From: an uncultured bacterium
GTDB taxonomy: Bacteria; Cyanobacteriota; Vampirovibrionia; Gastranaerophilales; Gastranaerophilaceae
DNA length: 64,000 nucleotides
NCBI GenBank assembly: GCA_949299935.1
Contig: CASGCE010000032.1
Location: 50,899-114,898 of the forward strand
Reading direction: 5' to 3'
Part shown: piece by piece, positions 50,850 through 59,742 of the stretch
How positions within the stretch are numbered: the stretch's first letter is position 1
Layout: every line of letters starts with the position of its first letter
The notes under the pieces: generated by a model
What the model was told of the DNA's origin: nothing
The model's database searches: none
What the model saw: only the letters and a program-made list of their open reading frames with translations
Made by a program: the position numbers and the translations under genes

Positions 50850-51974
50850 ATGGATATAACAAAAAACATAAAAATAATTACGATAGCAGTCTTGTTGGTG
50901 TTTATGTTAAATTTTATCGCAGCACCATCGGCTTTGTGCGCGTCCAGTGTGGAGCAAAAACAAATACAAACCAAAGAAAAAATTCGTCAACTAAAATTGC
51001 TTGAAAATGCAGAGAAAAGTAAGCTGGTTAAAAATCAGCGAAAACTGGAAACCACTTCAAATAACCTTCAGGCATCCAAAAATCAATATAATAATATCGA
51101 AGGTCACCTGAGCGAACTTGAAAAGGAGCTTACGGTTGCGACAAAAGAATTTAATTTGGTGGACGCACAGTTAAAACAAAGAATAAGGCAAGTTTTTAAA
51201 TCACAACGTACGGGTATGTTTGAACTTATACTGTCAGCAAAAGATTTAAACTCACTTTTGGACGTTATATACTTTGAAAGATTGATTTTAAGAAGTGATT
51301 ATGAACATATGGTTGCAGTAAAGGACAAAGCCGGTAAAATCGCGCAGATGAAAAGAGATGTTGAAGAAAAGAAAAGATATCTTGCTCAATCAATTAAATC
51401 AATCAACTCCCAGCAAAGAGATATAGAGCGTGCAATAGCACAAAATCAAAATATGATAAATAAGCTAAAAACGGACAGAAGATATTATGAGCAAACCGAA
51501 AGAGAGCTGGCAAGGCAATCCGAAAACTTACAAACCATGATAAGTAAAAAACCTCAAGATACAACGGTGAAAGTTTCCTCATCAGGTTTTATAAAGCCTA
51601 TAGGGGGTCGTATTACGTCGCCATTCGGTTGGAGAACACATCCAATATTTAACAGCAGGACCTTTCATTCAGGCGTTGACATAGGTGGACCGAATTATGG
51701 CAGTATAATGGCTTCAAACGGCGGAAAGGTTATTTATTCAGGTTGGTACGGCGGTTATGGCAAGGTGGTTATAATTGACCACGGAACGGTAAATGGTAAT
51801 CCAATGACTACGTTGTATGCACATATGTCAACAATAAAAGTCAAACAGGGTGATTATGTAAAAAAGGGTCAGGTGGTAGGGCTTGAGGGCACGACGGGGT
51901 ACAGTACCGGACCGCACTGTCACTTTGAGGTGCGTATAAACGGCAAGCCTAATAATCCCTTGAACTATATATAA
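50850..51974 (+). CDS. EnvC-like murein hydrolase (activator), M23 family
   Basis: 374 residues. A signal peptide (about 1-31, IITIAVLLVFMLNFIAAPSALCA) is followed by a long coiled coil (about 32-225, with the FtsX-interacting-like pattern of EnvC) and a C-terminal LytM/M23 domain (about 250-374): RITSPFGWRTHPIFNSRTFH, HSGVDIGG, GYGKVVIIDHG, TLYAHMS, GTTGYSTGPHCHFEVRING. The zinc ligands His/Asp (HSGVD) and HCH are present, so unlike E. coli EnvC it may be an active endopeptidase. It acts in the periplasm in cell separation. Confidence 0.9.
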   Translation: MDITKNIKIITIAVLLVFMLNFIAAPSALCASSVEQKQIQTKEKIRQLKLLENAEKSKLVKNQRKLETTSNNLQASKNQYNNIEGHLSELEKELTVATKEFNLVDAQLKQRIRQVFKSQRTGMFELILSAKDLNSLLDVIYFERLILRSDYEHMVAVKDKAGKIAQMKRDVEEKKRYLAQSIKSINSQQRDIERAIAQNQNMINKLKTDRRYYEQTERELARQSENLQTMISKKPQDTTVKVSSSGFIKPIGGRITSPFGWRTHPIFNSRTFHSGVDIGGPNYGSIMASNGGKVIYSGWYGGYGKVVIIDHGTVNGNPMTTLYAHMSTIKVKQGDYVKKGQVVGLEGTTGYSTGPHCHFEVRINGKPNNPLNYI

Positions 51975-51985
51975 GAAGGTATAAT

Positions 51986-54190
51986 TTGAAAAAGATATTG
52001 ATTGTAAGTTTAATAATGCTGATATCCGGTGCAAGTGTTTTTGCAGCTGATAATGTTGAGGAAATGTATCAGGATATTGATAATATCGAAAAACATTTTT
52101 TTGAATCTGCGATTATTCCTTCCTGTGATGTAAAAGTCGAAACTATAAACCAAATCGTACCTGATGAAGAAAAATATAAAGATCATATGCCGTTTTTCAA
52201 GCAAACAAGGCTGAAACTCCAGCGTGCAATGAAGACTCACGATAAAAAAACATCAAAAAAACTTTTTAAAAGATCTGCAAAGGAAAATGATTCGGACTGG
52301 AGCTCGGGGAAAAGTGAGATTTCAGATATTGATGACGATTTGTTTGAAGAGAATTTCGAAACTGATGAAGGTGAACAGCCGGATACTGCAAGAAACAAAG
52401 CCAAAACAAAAGATACCAGAGAATATAATATTTCGCTCAGGGGCGGTGTAAAAGAGCAGTCTTCTCAGAATGAAATGGTTCTGGACTGTGAGGATGTTAT
52501 TTACAATGAAAAAACAGGTGATATTGAAGCTATAGGTCAGCCAATACTTATTTTCCCGTTACAAAAAGTCGAAATGACAGCCGATAAAATGATTTATAAC
52601 AGGGATGCAAATATTTTGAAGGCTATCGGGAATGTAGTCCTGACAAAAGATAATATTCCTGTGTATGGTGATTATATACAAGTAAATATGAATGAAGAAA
52701 ACATATTTATGGACAATATTGAAACATCTCCTACGGCGATGAAAATTCGAGCTAAAAAGGCAGTTAGTGAAAATAATAAATTAATCCTGTCGGATGGCAA
52801 AATGTATTCAGATTCATCAAATAAATACAGATTTATTTCGAGAATGATAGGCCCGGATTTCAGTCGTATGATAATAAGCGAAGAGGACCAGAATCTTCTT
52901 TTGACCGGCAATGATGCAAAATGGAAGCTCTCTGCCTCTGAGATTAATGTTGATTCAAGAAAAGAGCATGATACGTTCCAAGTAAAAGATGCGGCACTAT
53001 ACCATAATGACAAGTATTTATTTACTTTGCCTTCATTTACTGCACATACGAATAAAAATCAGGAATTTGTAGAAGCAAATTATCCAGAATTAGGTTCAGT
53101 ATCAAAATTTGGTATGTTTGCCGGTCCGGGTTTTGTTTTTGATGCGCCTTTCGGCTCCATAATAAAACTTATTCCTTTAGTTAATTATAAAGATGATTTA
53201 GGGATAGGAGGAGCGGTAAAGTATAAATCTGCATTTAACCAAACACAGTTTATGTACGGCAGCGGTTCAGACATGATTGTATTAAGAGGTCGTCAGGAAT
53301 TGGATGATAACTTGTTTTTACAATACGGTTCAAATGCCTATATGGATAACTGGTTTTTGGGAAGGAGAATGCCCAAATATTTAGCTGAACTAGTATACGA
53401 CAGGGGCGTTACGGTAAAAGATTTCTTGGCAGAGGGCAAAGATTTGAGATTCAGACATCGTGCATCAACTGCATTTGCACAAGATGGTGAATACAATATG
53501 CATACCGAAAATATCCAAAGCAGCAAACTTTCAACAATGCGATTCAGGTACATGGCAGAAGTTGAGCAATCACTTTTTAAGTATTTAGATAAAGAAAGAA
53601 AGAAATCACTTGATTTAAGTCTTGTAATGCAGGGATCCGCCGCAGTATATGGAACAGGTGACACACAATTTGTAGGTCGTATAGGACCGCGTATACATAC
53701 CCAATATAAATATTGGATGCAGGATATAGGATATTTTATATCGGGATATTCGGATCATACACCTATGCCGGTTTATGATATGTACAGATATGGTCATTCT
53801 AATGTATACATAAAAGAAGCATTGCGCTTGAATAAATACCTTACTGTCGGTTGGTGGGGCTCCGTTACTTTAACGAATGATTCACCTAATGGTGAAATGT
53901 TTCAGGAAAATGCGTTTATATTTTCTATAGGTCCGGATGATTTTAAGGTTAATCTGGGGTATGATTTTATGCGTCAAACAACATATTTTACAGTTGCTGT
54001 TATGATAGATACAAAGGGTACAACGGTAGAATTTGACAAAATGGAAATAAAAAATCCGGAACGTTTAGGGCAATCAGATAGTAAGAAGGATAACGTAGCA
54101 TTTGAACAGGGTACAGATAGTCCTGTTATAAAGAAATTACAGTATGCTGAAGTGATTGATATAGAAGACCCCAATAAGGAAAGTATATAA
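51986..54190 (+). CDS. lptD: LptD/OstA-like LPS transport protein
   Basis: 734 residues from a TTG start with AAGAAGG 8 bases upstream. Signal peptide about 1-21 (KKILIVSLIMLISGASVFAA). A charged low-complexity stretch (about 60-140) leads to an OstA/LptA-like beta-jellyroll (about 155-290: DCEDVIYNEKTGDIEAIGQP, MTADKMIYNRDANILKAIGN, VVLTKDNIPVYGDYIQVNMN), then a large beta-rich part (about 300-700) ending in strand pattern NLGYDFMRQTTYFTVAVMID. This fits an LptD with a divergent barrel. It heads an operon with a class II aldolase, LpxI and LpxB, so LPS export is the likely role. Symbol by context and OstA domain. Confidence 0.75.
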   Translation: MKKILIVSLIMLISGASVFAADNVEEMYQDIDNIEKHFFESAIIPSCDVKVETINQIVPDEEKYKDHMPFFKQTRLKLQRAMKTHDKKTSKKLFKRSAKENDSDWSSGKSEISDIDDDLFEENFETDEGEQPDTARNKAKTKDTREYNISLRGGVKEQSSQNEMVLDCEDVIYNEKTGDIEAIGQPILIFPLQKVEMTADKMIYNRDANILKAIGNVVLTKDNIPVYGDYIQVNMNEENIFMDNIETSPTAMKIRAKKAVSENNKLILSDGKMYSDSSNKYRFISRMIGPDFSRMIISEEDQNLLLTGNDAKWKLSASEINVDSRKEHDTFQVKDAALYHNDKYLFTLPSFTAHTNKNQEFVEANYPELGSVSKFGMFAGPGFVFDAPFGSIIKLIPLVNYKDDLGIGGAVKYKSAFNQTQFMYGSGSDMIVLRGRQELDDNLFLQYGSNAYMDNWFLGRRMPKYLAELVYDRGVTVKDFLAEGKDLRFRHRASTAFAQDGEYNMHTENIQSSKLSTMRFRYMAEVEQSLFKYLDKERKKSLDLSLVMQGSAAVYGTGDTQFVGRIGPRIHTQYKYWMQDIGYFISGYSDHTPMPVYDMYRYGHSNVYIKEALRLNKYLTVGWWGSVTLTNDSPNGEMFQENAFIFSIGPDDFKVNLGYDFMRQTTYFTVAVMIDTKGTTVEFDKMEIKNPERLGQSDSKKDNVAFEQGTDSPVIKKLQYAEVIDIEDPNKESI

Positions 54191-54819
54191 TGAAAAAAAT
54201 TTCAACAGTAAAAAAAGAATTAATAAATTATGGTGCAATTGCCGGTCAAAAGGGTTTTACACCTGGGGTATCCGGGAATTTGTCTGCCAGATACGGTGAT
54301 AACATCATAATTACAGTATCCGGATCCGCAAATGGATATTTAAAAAAAGATGATTTCGTAGTTATTGATTTTGAAGGCAATATTGTTAAGGGATACAAGA
54401 AACCCTCAAGCGAGATGAGGTTGCATATTGAATTTTATAAAATTCGACCGGATATAAATTATATTATTCATGTACATTCACCTTATTTAAGTACGTTTGC
54501 ATCGTGCCAAAAGGCACTCGACGAGCCAATAATGGCAGAGAATGTATTTTATTTCGGGTACATACCGCTGGCGGAATATAAAATGCCGTCGTCTATCGAG
54601 TTAGTTGAAGAAACATCAAAATATTTTAAAGAATTTGATGCGGTATTAATGGCAAACCACGGGTTTATAACAGGTGGTGTAACCATGGAGGATGCATATT
54701 TGAAATTAGAGCTTGCCGAATCATATGCTCAGGTTGTTTTTAACACCAAAGCAATGGGCGGTGCAGTTTTATTAAATGAAAAACAGGTGGAAGAAATAAA
54801 TCTATTAAGAGGTAAATAA
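54190..54819 (+). CDS. Class II aldolase/adducin-family protein
   Basis: 209 residues. GFTPGVSGNLSARYGDNIII, SSEMRLHIEFYKIRPDI (catalytic Glu), YIIHVHSPYLSTFA (His-x-His zinc ligands) and VLMANHGFITGGVTMEDAYL (third His) match fuculose/rhamnulose-1-phosphate aldolase and MtnB-type enzymes. It cleaves a phosphorylated sugar or dehydrates methylthioribulose-phosphate; substrate not determinable. Its ATG overlaps the LptD-like stop (TAATG), and LpxI follows after 2 bases, so it is deeply embedded in the LPS operon, which is unusual. Confidence 0.9.
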   Translation: MKKISTVKKELINYGAIAGQKGFTPGVSGNLSARYGDNIIITVSGSANGYLKKDDFVVIDFEGNIVKGYKKPSSEMRLHIEFYKIRPDINYIIHVHSPYLSTFASCQKALDEPIMAENVFYFGYIPLAEYKMPSSIELVEETSKYFKEFDAVLMANHGFITGGVTMEDAYLKLELAESYAQVVFNTKAMGGAVLLNEKQVEEINLLRGK

Positions 54820-54821
54820 AA

Positions 54822-55637
54822 GTGTCAGTAATGTTGGAGAGTAAACAAGGATTAATAGCAGGAGATGGTATATTGCCGGTAAAAATGGCGCAATATGCCA
54901 AGGAAAACGGTTTTGATGTAGTTTGTATTTCGCTGGCAAATGACAATGTAACCCAGTTAAAGAAATATTGTTCAAAAGTATATTCGTGTCATCCCGGTGA
55001 AATTAATAAGATTGAAAAGATATTGATGGAAGAAGAAATTAAACAGATCACTTTTTTGGGAAAGGTTCATAAACGTGTGCTGTTGCAGTTATATAAATTT
55101 GATGCCAGAGCAATCGAATTATTGAAAACAGTGAAGCGTCTTAATGACGATGAGGTGATGCTCTTGATAGTTAATGAATTTGAAAAAGCCGGGATAAAAG
55201 TTTTGGATCAAACCATATTTATAAAAAATCTCATGATACCGGCAGGTGTTCTTGGCAATAACAAGCCTACAGCGGAACAGTTAGAAGATGTGAATTATGG
55301 ATTTTGGCTTGCGAAAAAAATGGGCGGAGTAGATGTAGGTCAATCTGTAGTAATTAAGGATAAAATGATAATGGCTGTTGAAGCAATAGAAGGAACAGAT
55401 GCTTGTATTAAAAGAGGTGCTAAGCTTGCAAAGAAAAATGCATCTGTTATAAAGGTTTCTAAACCCGAACAGGATAAACGATTTGATATTCCGGCAGTCG
55501 GTTTGCGAACTTTAAAGACAATGAAAAGGTATAAAGCATCACTGCTTGCAGTAGAGGCTAACGAGACAATAATTGTGGATCAAGAAAAGGTTGTGAAATT
55601 CGCGGATGAAAATAATATGGTGATTATGGCAGTATAA
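54822..55637 (+). CDS. lpxI: UDP-2,3-diacylglucosamine pyrophosphatase, LpxI type
   Basis: 271 residues from a GTG (AGAGG upstream); an ATG 9 bases later is possible. GLIAGDGILPVKMAQYAKEN and VVCISLANDNVTQ open the N-terminal Rossmann-like domain; KQITFLGKVHKRVLLQ follows; the C-terminal DUF1009 domain has DVGQSVVIKDKMIMAVEAIE, GTDACIKRGAKLAK, RFDIPAVGLRTLKTM and SLLAVEANETIIVDQ. It hydrolyses UDP-diacylglucosamine to lipid X and UMP, the step before LpxB, which is the next gene (2-base gap). LpxI replaces LpxH in this organism. Confidence 0.94.
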   Translation: MSVMLESKQGLIAGDGILPVKMAQYAKENGFDVVCISLANDNVTQLKKYCSKVYSCHPGEINKIEKILMEEEIKQITFLGKVHKRVLLQLYKFDARAIELLKTVKRLNDDEVMLLIVNEFEKAGIKVLDQTIFIKNLMIPAGVLGNNKPTAEQLEDVNYGFWLAKKMGGVDVGQSVVIKDKMIMAVEAIEGTDACIKRGAKLAKKNASVIKVSKPEQDKRFDIPAVGLRTLKTMKRYKASLLAVEANETIIVDQEKVVKFADENNMVIMAV

Positions 55638-55639
55638 TT

Positions 55640-56770
55640 ATGAAGAAGATTTTTATTATAACAGGTGAATATTCTGGTGACATCCATGCTGCACATGTAG
55701 TTTTGGAACTGAAAAAGCTGTATCCTGAAATAATTGTCGAAGGTATAGGTGGTAAAAATTTGAAGGATGCAGGTGTGAAGCTTTTTTCAGATCACCATAA
55801 AATGTCTGCAGTAGGGATTTCGCCGGCGATTATATGGAATCATGTACGATTAGGGAAACGTTTGGTTGAGTATCTTAAGAATGATTATAAACCTGATTTG
55901 GTTTTGTGTGTAGATTATGGTGCATTTAATTTAAATGTATCAAAGTTTCTGAAAAAATCCGGTATAAAGGTTTTTTATTACATACCTCCGCAAATTTGGG
56001 CAAGTAGAAAATGGCGTATTAATACAATAAAAAAATATATAGATAAAGTATTGTGTATATTTCCTTTTGAAAAACCATTGTATGAGCGTTACGGGATTCC
56101 TACATATTATTGCGGTCACCCCCTTATATCTCAGTTAAAACCCAAACCCGATAGAGAAACGTTTTTTAAACAGCACGGTTTTGATATTAACAAAAGATTG
56201 GTGTCGGTATTTCCCGGTTCCAGAGTGTTTGAGTTAAAACAGTTAATGAATGTATTTATAAAGTCAGCCCAAAAGCTTCAAAAAAATCATCCTGATTTGC
56301 AGTTTTGTATATCGCATGCATCTAATCTGCCGGATGATATTTACAATAAATACTTAAAAAGAACGGATTTTAAAGTGTTAAAAGGTGAAAATCAAGAACT
56401 TTTAAGTTGTTCCGATGCTCTGATACTGGCTTCAGGCACGGTAGCATTGGAAGCTTGTCTTTATGAGGTGCCTATGGTTATTGCATATAGGGGGCCATGG
56501 CTTTTTTATTTTATATACTTGATGGTAAGATGTATAAAAAAGGTTTCATTACCCAATATCATTGCAGACAGAATGATTGTGCCGGAAATTATTCAAAAAG
56601 ATGTGTCTGTCCAGAATATTTCATATCAGGTAGAAAAGATTTTATACAACAATTCATATCGTGAAGATTTTATAAGACAGTTGGGCGAAGTAAAGGAATT
56701 ACTGTCCGATAAAATTTCTTCAAAAGAAGCCGCAAAAATTATCGCAAGTGAATTTTGTAACAATTCTTAA
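55640..56770 (+). CDS. lpxB: Lipid-A-disaccharide synthase
   Basis: 376 residues. FIITGEYSGDIHAAHVVLEL (family GExSGD), VEGIGGKNLKDAG, HKMSAVGISPAI, VLCVDYGAFNLNVSKFL, FYYIPPQIWASRKWRI, CIFPFEKPLYERYGIPTYYC-GHPL, SVFPGSRVFELKQLM, LILASGTVALEACLYEVPMV and PNIIADRMIVPEIIQKD cover the whole GT19 signature set. It joins lipid X to UDP-diacylglucosamine. Last gene of the LptD-like operon. Confidence 0.97.
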   Translation: MKKIFIITGEYSGDIHAAHVVLELKKLYPEIIVEGIGGKNLKDAGVKLFSDHHKMSAVGISPAIIWNHVRLGKRLVEYLKNDYKPDLVLCVDYGAFNLNVSKFLKKSGIKVFYYIPPQIWASRKWRINTIKKYIDKVLCIFPFEKPLYERYGIPTYYCGHPLISQLKPKPDRETFFKQHGFDINKRLVSVFPGSRVFELKQLMNVFIKSAQKLQKNHPDLQFCISHASNLPDDIYNKYLKRTDFKVLKGENQELLSCSDALILASGTVALEACLYEVPMVIAYRGPWLFYFIYLMVRCIKKVSLPNIIADRMIVPEIIQKDVSVQNISYQVEKILYNNSYREDFIRQLGEVKELLSDKISSKEAAKIIASEFCNNS

Positions 56771-56820
56771 TTTTATATTTTCAAATCGCAATTTTAAAGG
56801 AGTTTGAACATTTATTATAT

Positions 56821-58524
56821 ATGGTAAGTGTTATGGTTAGCGGTGTCCAAAATAATATTATAAATATAAAATCTCAAAATCCTTTTACCAAAGGTCAAAG
56901 TAATTATTATATTACTACCGAAACGGCACAGGATATATTTGATGTGAGTGAAAAAAATAGTGAAAAAAAGCGTAAACGATTAGGACTAATAATAGTTACA
57001 AGTGCGCTGGGATCAGCAATAGGTATTTTTGCACTGGTAAAAGGTTTACCAAAAAATACCTATAAATGGCTGCAAAAATGGGGACAAAGGCTTGAAACTA
57101 ACGTTAACAGCCGTAAATATGCCGGGAAAAGCGGTCCGATAACTTCGTTTTACAACAGACTTTTTAAAGATGTTACTGCATGGGCAGAAAAGTCCAAAGG
57201 TGTCAATAATATAGGTTCTTTTAAGGATTTGCTATTTACAAAACTTATGCATAAAAATAAATTTACCAAAAAAATACACCTCAAAATAACGTCAATATTT
57301 GAAAGGTTGGCAAGACGATCCGTCGTAAAAGCTTATAGATCTTCCGATGAAAAATTTATGAAACTTTTTAACACTTACGATGAAATAAATAAGGAAATTT
57401 TGCAAAACGCTCCGGATAAAATAGTAACGATTAACAATGTAAGCAAAAAAGCTTCAGAATGGGTAGAGGAGCTTGTTACAAGGCAAAATACCGTACAAGC
57501 AGGATTGCGTGAAGATTTTGGGCGAAATGCCCGTTTAAGAAGGTATATGCGGATGAAAAAAGCTACAGACGGATTGGAGGAGAAGGTTTGGGATGAGTTT
57601 GTTGCTAAAGAAAATATTAAAGGTAAAAACAAACTGCTAACCACCTTTATTGCAGAAGATGCAATTGCCGCAGATAAAATATCAATTATGCGAGGTGTGG
57701 ATTTATCAAGAAATAAAATAACTCACAGTATATTGGATAATTATAGTGCTACATCTAAAGCACTTGATAATATTGCTGCGTTTCTTGATTATAGTGATAA
57801 GAAATCGCATGATTTATTGAAAGAATTACGCTCCAAACTGGTAACGTACAAAAAACTTTCCGGACCGGATGAACAAAAATTACGCGAAAAGGTAAATGAA
57901 GAGATTTTAACCGGGTTAAAGTCTTTATCAAAACGAATTACTGAAGCGACTGATAAATTTGATTACAATAAATCAACTGTATCGCAGGTTTCGGCTTATA
58001 TAGATGAAGTTGAAAAAATTCTGGGTAAGAATTCAAAGGGTGAGATGCAAGAAATCCTGACTATATATAAGCACTTTTTGCCTAAAGAACGATATGTAAA
58101 ATTACGAGGAACAACAAATAAAACACTTGCTTCGTTTAATAAGGCAATAAAAACAGAAAATGATTTATTTTACGACAAATTAAGGGACTTAAAGCTTGGC
58201 TCCGGTCCTACGGATGTTTTTTCATTATTAGGTTCTGTAGGTGGTGTCGGACTTGGTCTTACCGCAGCGGATAACAGGGATGAGAGGATTTCCGCAATGT
58301 TAATATACGGTATTCCGATTATAGGCAGTGTTGCTACTTCAATTACTCTTACCGTAGCTTTGGTTGCAGGTATTAAAGCAATGCTGATAAGCGGTTTGTC
58401 AGGTTTGGCTATGAATATTGTCGGTTCCAGGATTGATAAATCAAGGAAGCAATATGCAAAGCAACAAGAGGATTTAAAACATACACAAAATATTAAGGCT
58501 GAATTGAATAACATCAAGGCCTAA
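56821..58524 (+). CDS. Large lineage-specific membrane protein
   Basis: 567 residues. N-terminal leader VSGVQNNIINIKSQNPFTKG (the NPFTKG motif recalls NPSFGA in the phosphatase at 22633), one membrane helix (about 56-76, LGLIIVTSALGSAIGIFALV), a 370-residue basic helical middle (KKATDGLEEKVWDEFVAKEN, LDNIAAFLDYSDKKSHDLLK), and a Gly-rich C-terminal membrane pair (about 470-545: LLGSVGGVGLGLTAADNRDE, IPIIGSVATSITLTVALVAG, GLSGLAMNIVGSRID). Unknown family. The two ends in the membrane and a long helical middle suggest a scaffold. It lies between lpxB and the dGTPase gene. Confidence 0.6.
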   Translation: MVSVMVSGVQNNIINIKSQNPFTKGQSNYYITTETAQDIFDVSEKNSEKKRKRLGLIIVTSALGSAIGIFALVKGLPKNTYKWLQKWGQRLETNVNSRKYAGKSGPITSFYNRLFKDVTAWAEKSKGVNNIGSFKDLLFTKLMHKNKFTKKIHLKITSIFERLARRSVVKAYRSSDEKFMKLFNTYDEINKEILQNAPDKIVTINNVSKKASEWVEELVTRQNTVQAGLREDFGRNARLRRYMRMKKATDGLEEKVWDEFVAKENIKGKNKLLTTFIAEDAIAADKISIMRGVDLSRNKITHSILDNYSATSKALDNIAAFLDYSDKKSHDLLKELRSKLVTYKKLSGPDEQKLREKVNEEILTGLKSLSKRITEATDKFDYNKSTVSQVSAYIDEVEKILGKNSKGEMQEILTIYKHFLPKERYVKLRGTTNKTLASFNKAIKTENDLFYDKLRDLKLGSGPTDVFSLLGSVGGVGLGLTAADNRDERISAMLIYGIPIIGSVATSITLTVALVAGIKAMLISGLSGLAMNIVGSRIDKSRKQYAKQQEDLKHTQNIKAELNNIKA

Positions 58525-58543
58525 GTTATATTTGTGATATTAT

Positions 58544-59581
58544 ATGTTTATGAGTATTAAAAATGAAAAAACTATAAGGTATAAGCTTGAACAGCGTGAA
58601 ATTGATAATTTGAGTGAATATGCGACTAAAAGCAGGTTTTCACAAGGCAGGATATATCCAGCCGAGGAGTGTGCTTTGAGGACTTGTTTCCAAAGAGATC
58701 GTGACAGAATTCTCCACTCAAAAGCTTTTCGCAGATTGAAGCACAAAACACAGGTGTTTCTTTCACCGTTTGATGACCATTTCAGAACACGTCTGACTCA
58801 TACACTGGAGGTTTCTCAGATAGGAAGGACAATTGCAAGAGCACTTGATTTGAATGAGGATTTGGTAGAAGCAATTTCTCTTGGACATGATTTGGGTCAT
58901 ACGCCCTTTGGACACTGTGGAGAAGGAGTTTTAGACGAGCTTGTAAAAGGCGGGTTCCATCATAATATTCAAAGTGTGAGGGTTGTAAAGGTTTTGGAAA
59001 ACCTGAATCTTTGCAAAGAAACAATAGACGGGATTCTGACGCATACTTGGGGGTATATTCCTAAAACCCCTGAAGCACAAGTGGTTCAATTAGCTGATAA
59101 AATTGCTTATATTAACCACGATATCGAGGACTCTATAAGAGCCGGTATTATTGCGGAAAAAGATCTTCCTAAAGATTGTATAAAGTATTTTTCATCGGTG
59201 CAGTCTAAACGCTTGAATAAAATGATTACGGAAATTATTACAAATTCAGTCGGTATGCAAAATGTTGCAATGAGTGAAGAAGGCTGGTATTATACTACAA
59301 AACTCAGGCAGTGGATGTTTGAAAATGTTTACATTGATTCGCCCGCAAAGTTTGAAGAGCAAAAAGCACGAAAAGTTATAAGAGATTTATTTTTTCTCTA
59401 TTGTGACATGTTAAAACCGGTTTGCGAAGAAAGTAAAATTGAAAGAATAGTTACGGATTATATATCAGGAATGACAGACAGGTATGCTATAGAAAGATTT
59501 AAAGAGCATTTTGTGCCGGAGGGGCTAAAGTTAACCACAAAGGATGACTATTTATATAAACTTGCAAAGATTATTGATTAG
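58544..59581 (+). CDS. dgt: Deoxyguanosinetriphosphate triphosphohydrolase-like protein
   Basis: 345 residues. HD-domain metal ligands: FRTRLTHTLEVSQIGR (His86), SLGHDLGHTPFGHCGEG (His115-Asp116 and His119), LADKIAYINHDIEDSIRAG (Asp). RDRILHSKAFRRLKHKTQVF is the family N-terminal signature. It removes triphosphate from dNTPs and is a general dNTP regulator, with a possible antiphage role. The first ATG (58544) or the ATG six bases later are equal candidates; no ribosome site is evident. Confidence 0.93.
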   Translation: MFMSIKNEKTIRYKLEQREIDNLSEYATKSRFSQGRIYPAEECALRTCFQRDRDRILHSKAFRRLKHKTQVFLSPFDDHFRTRLTHTLEVSQIGRTIARALDLNEDLVEAISLGHDLGHTPFGHCGEGVLDELVKGGFHHNIQSVRVVKVLENLNLCKETIDGILTHTWGYIPKTPEAQVVQLADKIAYINHDIEDSIRAGIIAEKDLPKDCIKYFSSVQSKRLNKMITEIITNSVGMQNVAMSEEGWYYTTKLRQWMFENVYIDSPAKFEEQKARKVIRDLFFLYCDMLKPVCEESKIERIVTDYISGMTDRYAIERFKEHFVPEGLKLTTKDDYLYKLAKIID

Positions 59582-59707
59582 CAGACAGATTAAGACTGAT
59601 TAAGCGTCATTTCATTAGCGAGTGCATCTTAAGGTGTTCCACAATCAATATATATTTTGAAAGTGTTGTTTAAAAGCGTATTGAAATATTTTAAAATATG
59701 TAAAGTA

Positions 59708-59736
59708 TTTACCAAAATTTAATTATAAGCTATAAT
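59708..59736 (+). promoter_or_regulatory. Promoter of wecG placing transcription start at the start codon
   Basis: TTTACC (59708-59713), 17-bp spacer, TATAAT (59731-59736), then TGGTCT and ATG. No ribosome site is present, so the transcript is probably leaderless. Confidence 0.6.
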
Positions 59737-59742
59737 TGGTCT

